The notes under the pieces are model-generated. The model was given only the letters and a program-made list of their open reading frames with translations. It made no database searches and had not been told where the DNA came from. The position numbers and the translations under genes are program-made. DNA of 64,000 nucleotides from Monarcha castaneiventris obscurior (lineage: Eukaryota; Chordata; Aves; Passeriformes; Monarchidae), in the NCBI GenBank assembly GCA_026261815.1, contig JAMPIT010000890.1, positions 4,804,001 through 4,868,000 on the forward strand. The letters are read 5' to 3'. Shown piece after piece: positions 62,765-64,000 of this stretch. The number at the start of each line of letters is the position of its first letter. The first letter of the stretch is position 1.

Positions 62765-63820
62765 CAGAGTATTTTCTTTGCAGGGTTTTTGTACTTGATA
62801 ATATCTGATATGGTAAAATTTGTGCTGCCTCTCTCCCCCTCACCCCCACCCTGGGTGTTATTTTCTATATTTATGGGTTACTTATTATCTGGACTTTTTT
62901 TTTTGTTTTATGCAAGGATAATTTTTAATGAAGAATAATGTTTTAAAAGCAAAAGATTGAAAAAATTCACTTCAAGAGTGTCAAAATCAAATATTTTGGA
63001 AATAAAAATTTCATTTTGTGAATACTGGAAAATTTTAAATATTGAGTAAAATAATTACTCAGTATTTTAGGCTATTTTTCCTGCAGGTTTCACGTGGGTT
63101 TGTGAATAGGTTTATCTTCCTCAAACTGTATTTCTATTAATGAGTTTTCAGTGGGTGCCAAATATAATGCTTAGCCATAAAAATCCAGCTGGCAATAATT
63201 TCAGAGGAAAACAAACTTTTGCAATTCACAGAAATCCTTGCCCCTATTAACCTTATTGCCTATGATAAAGATTCTGAAATAGGTTTCTTTGGACCAGCTC
63301 AAATCCCTGTGTATCATGACTGAATTCTATAAATTTTACATTTCACAGTGGGTACACCTTTGCTTAAGACTTTTAGGATGTATAGCACCCTGTCTTTCCC
63401 TTCCCTTCTTCTAAATTAAAGTAGAGGATTCACAGTCTCCCACCTTATTTCTCTTTAGTCTTTTGTGTAGTAAGATGTGGGTGTTAGCAAGAATATCTTA
63501 CTTCCTCTTTTTATGCAGTTAGGCCCTCCAAAATAATTTGGAGAAGGTTGTTTTCCATGCAGTATGCATGCAACCTTCATAACATTCTCATTATTTTTCA
63601 TTCATTAGCGGACATCATTTTTCATTAGCATTTTTCAGGCCAGCAGCTTCTGGGGGAAGTTTTTTCTCTATTACATACAAATTCTTGAGCAGAGGCAAGA
63701 TCAGTGACGAATAATTACATGATGTATAATGAAACTATGTGGTTTGTTTTATTTTACTTCCACTAGATTAACACCTGAATGTCCTGATGTTTAGATCAGT
63801 GTGCTACAGTTCAAAGGGTG
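62765..63820. other. Unique non-coding sequence
   Basis: No gene recognised. A C-rich run at 62836-62852 gives only three G runs on the minus strand and does not meet the quadruplex rule. Confidence 0.6.
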
Positions 63821-63884
63821 TGAGCCAAAGTGTACTGAAATCAATAGAAATCTTTCAATTGATCAAAACGGACTTTTGGTCTCA
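63821..63884. repeat. Ancient palindromic repeat (degenerate)
   Basis: 'gagccaaagtgtactgaaatcaat' at the left and 'attgatcaaaacggacttttggtctc' at the right are reverse complements with a few gaps and mismatches. The order matches the same reptile-type palindromic element as at 62.7 kb ('ccaaagtccactgaaatcaatgg...'). More decayed than that copy. Confidence 0.58.
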
Positions 63885-64000
63885 ATTTAACACATCCTAC
63901 AAATTAATTTCACTTACTGTCAATCTAATGTTGTAGATTAATTTCTCTGATGAGCAAACTGTGAGCTAACAATTTTGGTTTCCATTTGTCAAAAGATTTT

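Noticed and set aside
62836..62852. Possible G-quadruplex on the minus strand
   Set aside because: Only three G runs of sufficient length lie within the permitted spacing.

Overview
The window reads as vertebrate nuclear DNA, almost certainly from a bird. The main evidence is a set of CR1 LINE fragments with the typical avian 3' tail, a solo LTR of a family widespread in birds, and older amniote repeats (MIR-like SINEs and degenerate palindromic elements of the kind common in reptile genomes). The DNA is AT-rich with few CpGs. Nothing looks prokaryotic: there are no packed long ORFs, operons, rRNA or tRNA genes, or CRISPR arrays.

I find no protein-coding gene I can support. The longest open frame is about 203 codons (25303-25914, minus), and the open stretches look like chance frames in AT-rich or locally GC-richer DNA. 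None has a recognisable domain, a codon-use signature or a convincing exon structure. The window is best described as intergenic or deep intronic; the sequence alone cannot say which.

Layout: 1-14.6 kb is mostly unique sequence with a MIR-like fragment (1.15 kb), a C-rich tract that could form a G-quadruplex on the minus strand (1.3 kb) and a weak local duplication (7.8 kb). At 14.6-15.1 kb a five-copy 11-bp minisatellite lies just before a CR1 3' end. At 15.1-29 kb there is unique sequence with a compound inverted repeat at 21.0 kb, a divergent CR1 end at 22.8 kb and an open-frame-rich block at 25.2-26.0 kb. At 29-39.7 kb there are a MIR copy at 29.1 kb, a short perfect hairpin at 33.8 kb and degenerate older repeats. 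At 39.7-40.7 kb is the clearest structure in the window: a CR1 split by a 542-bp solo LTR with a near-perfect 5-bp target duplication. At 44.7-45.6 kb a TATC microsatellite sits next to the longest CR1 copy (minus strand). From 45.6 kb to the end there are short CR1 pieces (49.4, 53.7, 57.8 kb), an A/C-rich repeat (53.5 kb), an internally deleted second copy of the LTR family (56.07-56.35 kb), ancient palindromic repeats (51.5, 62.7, 63.8 kb) and several AT-rich homeodomain-motif-rich blocks that could be conserved regulatory DNA.

I found no new genetic system. The observations most worth checking are the nested insertion, the surviving ancient repeats and the candidate conserved non-coding blocks. 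Repeat-family names come from memory of consensus sequences; no database search was run.
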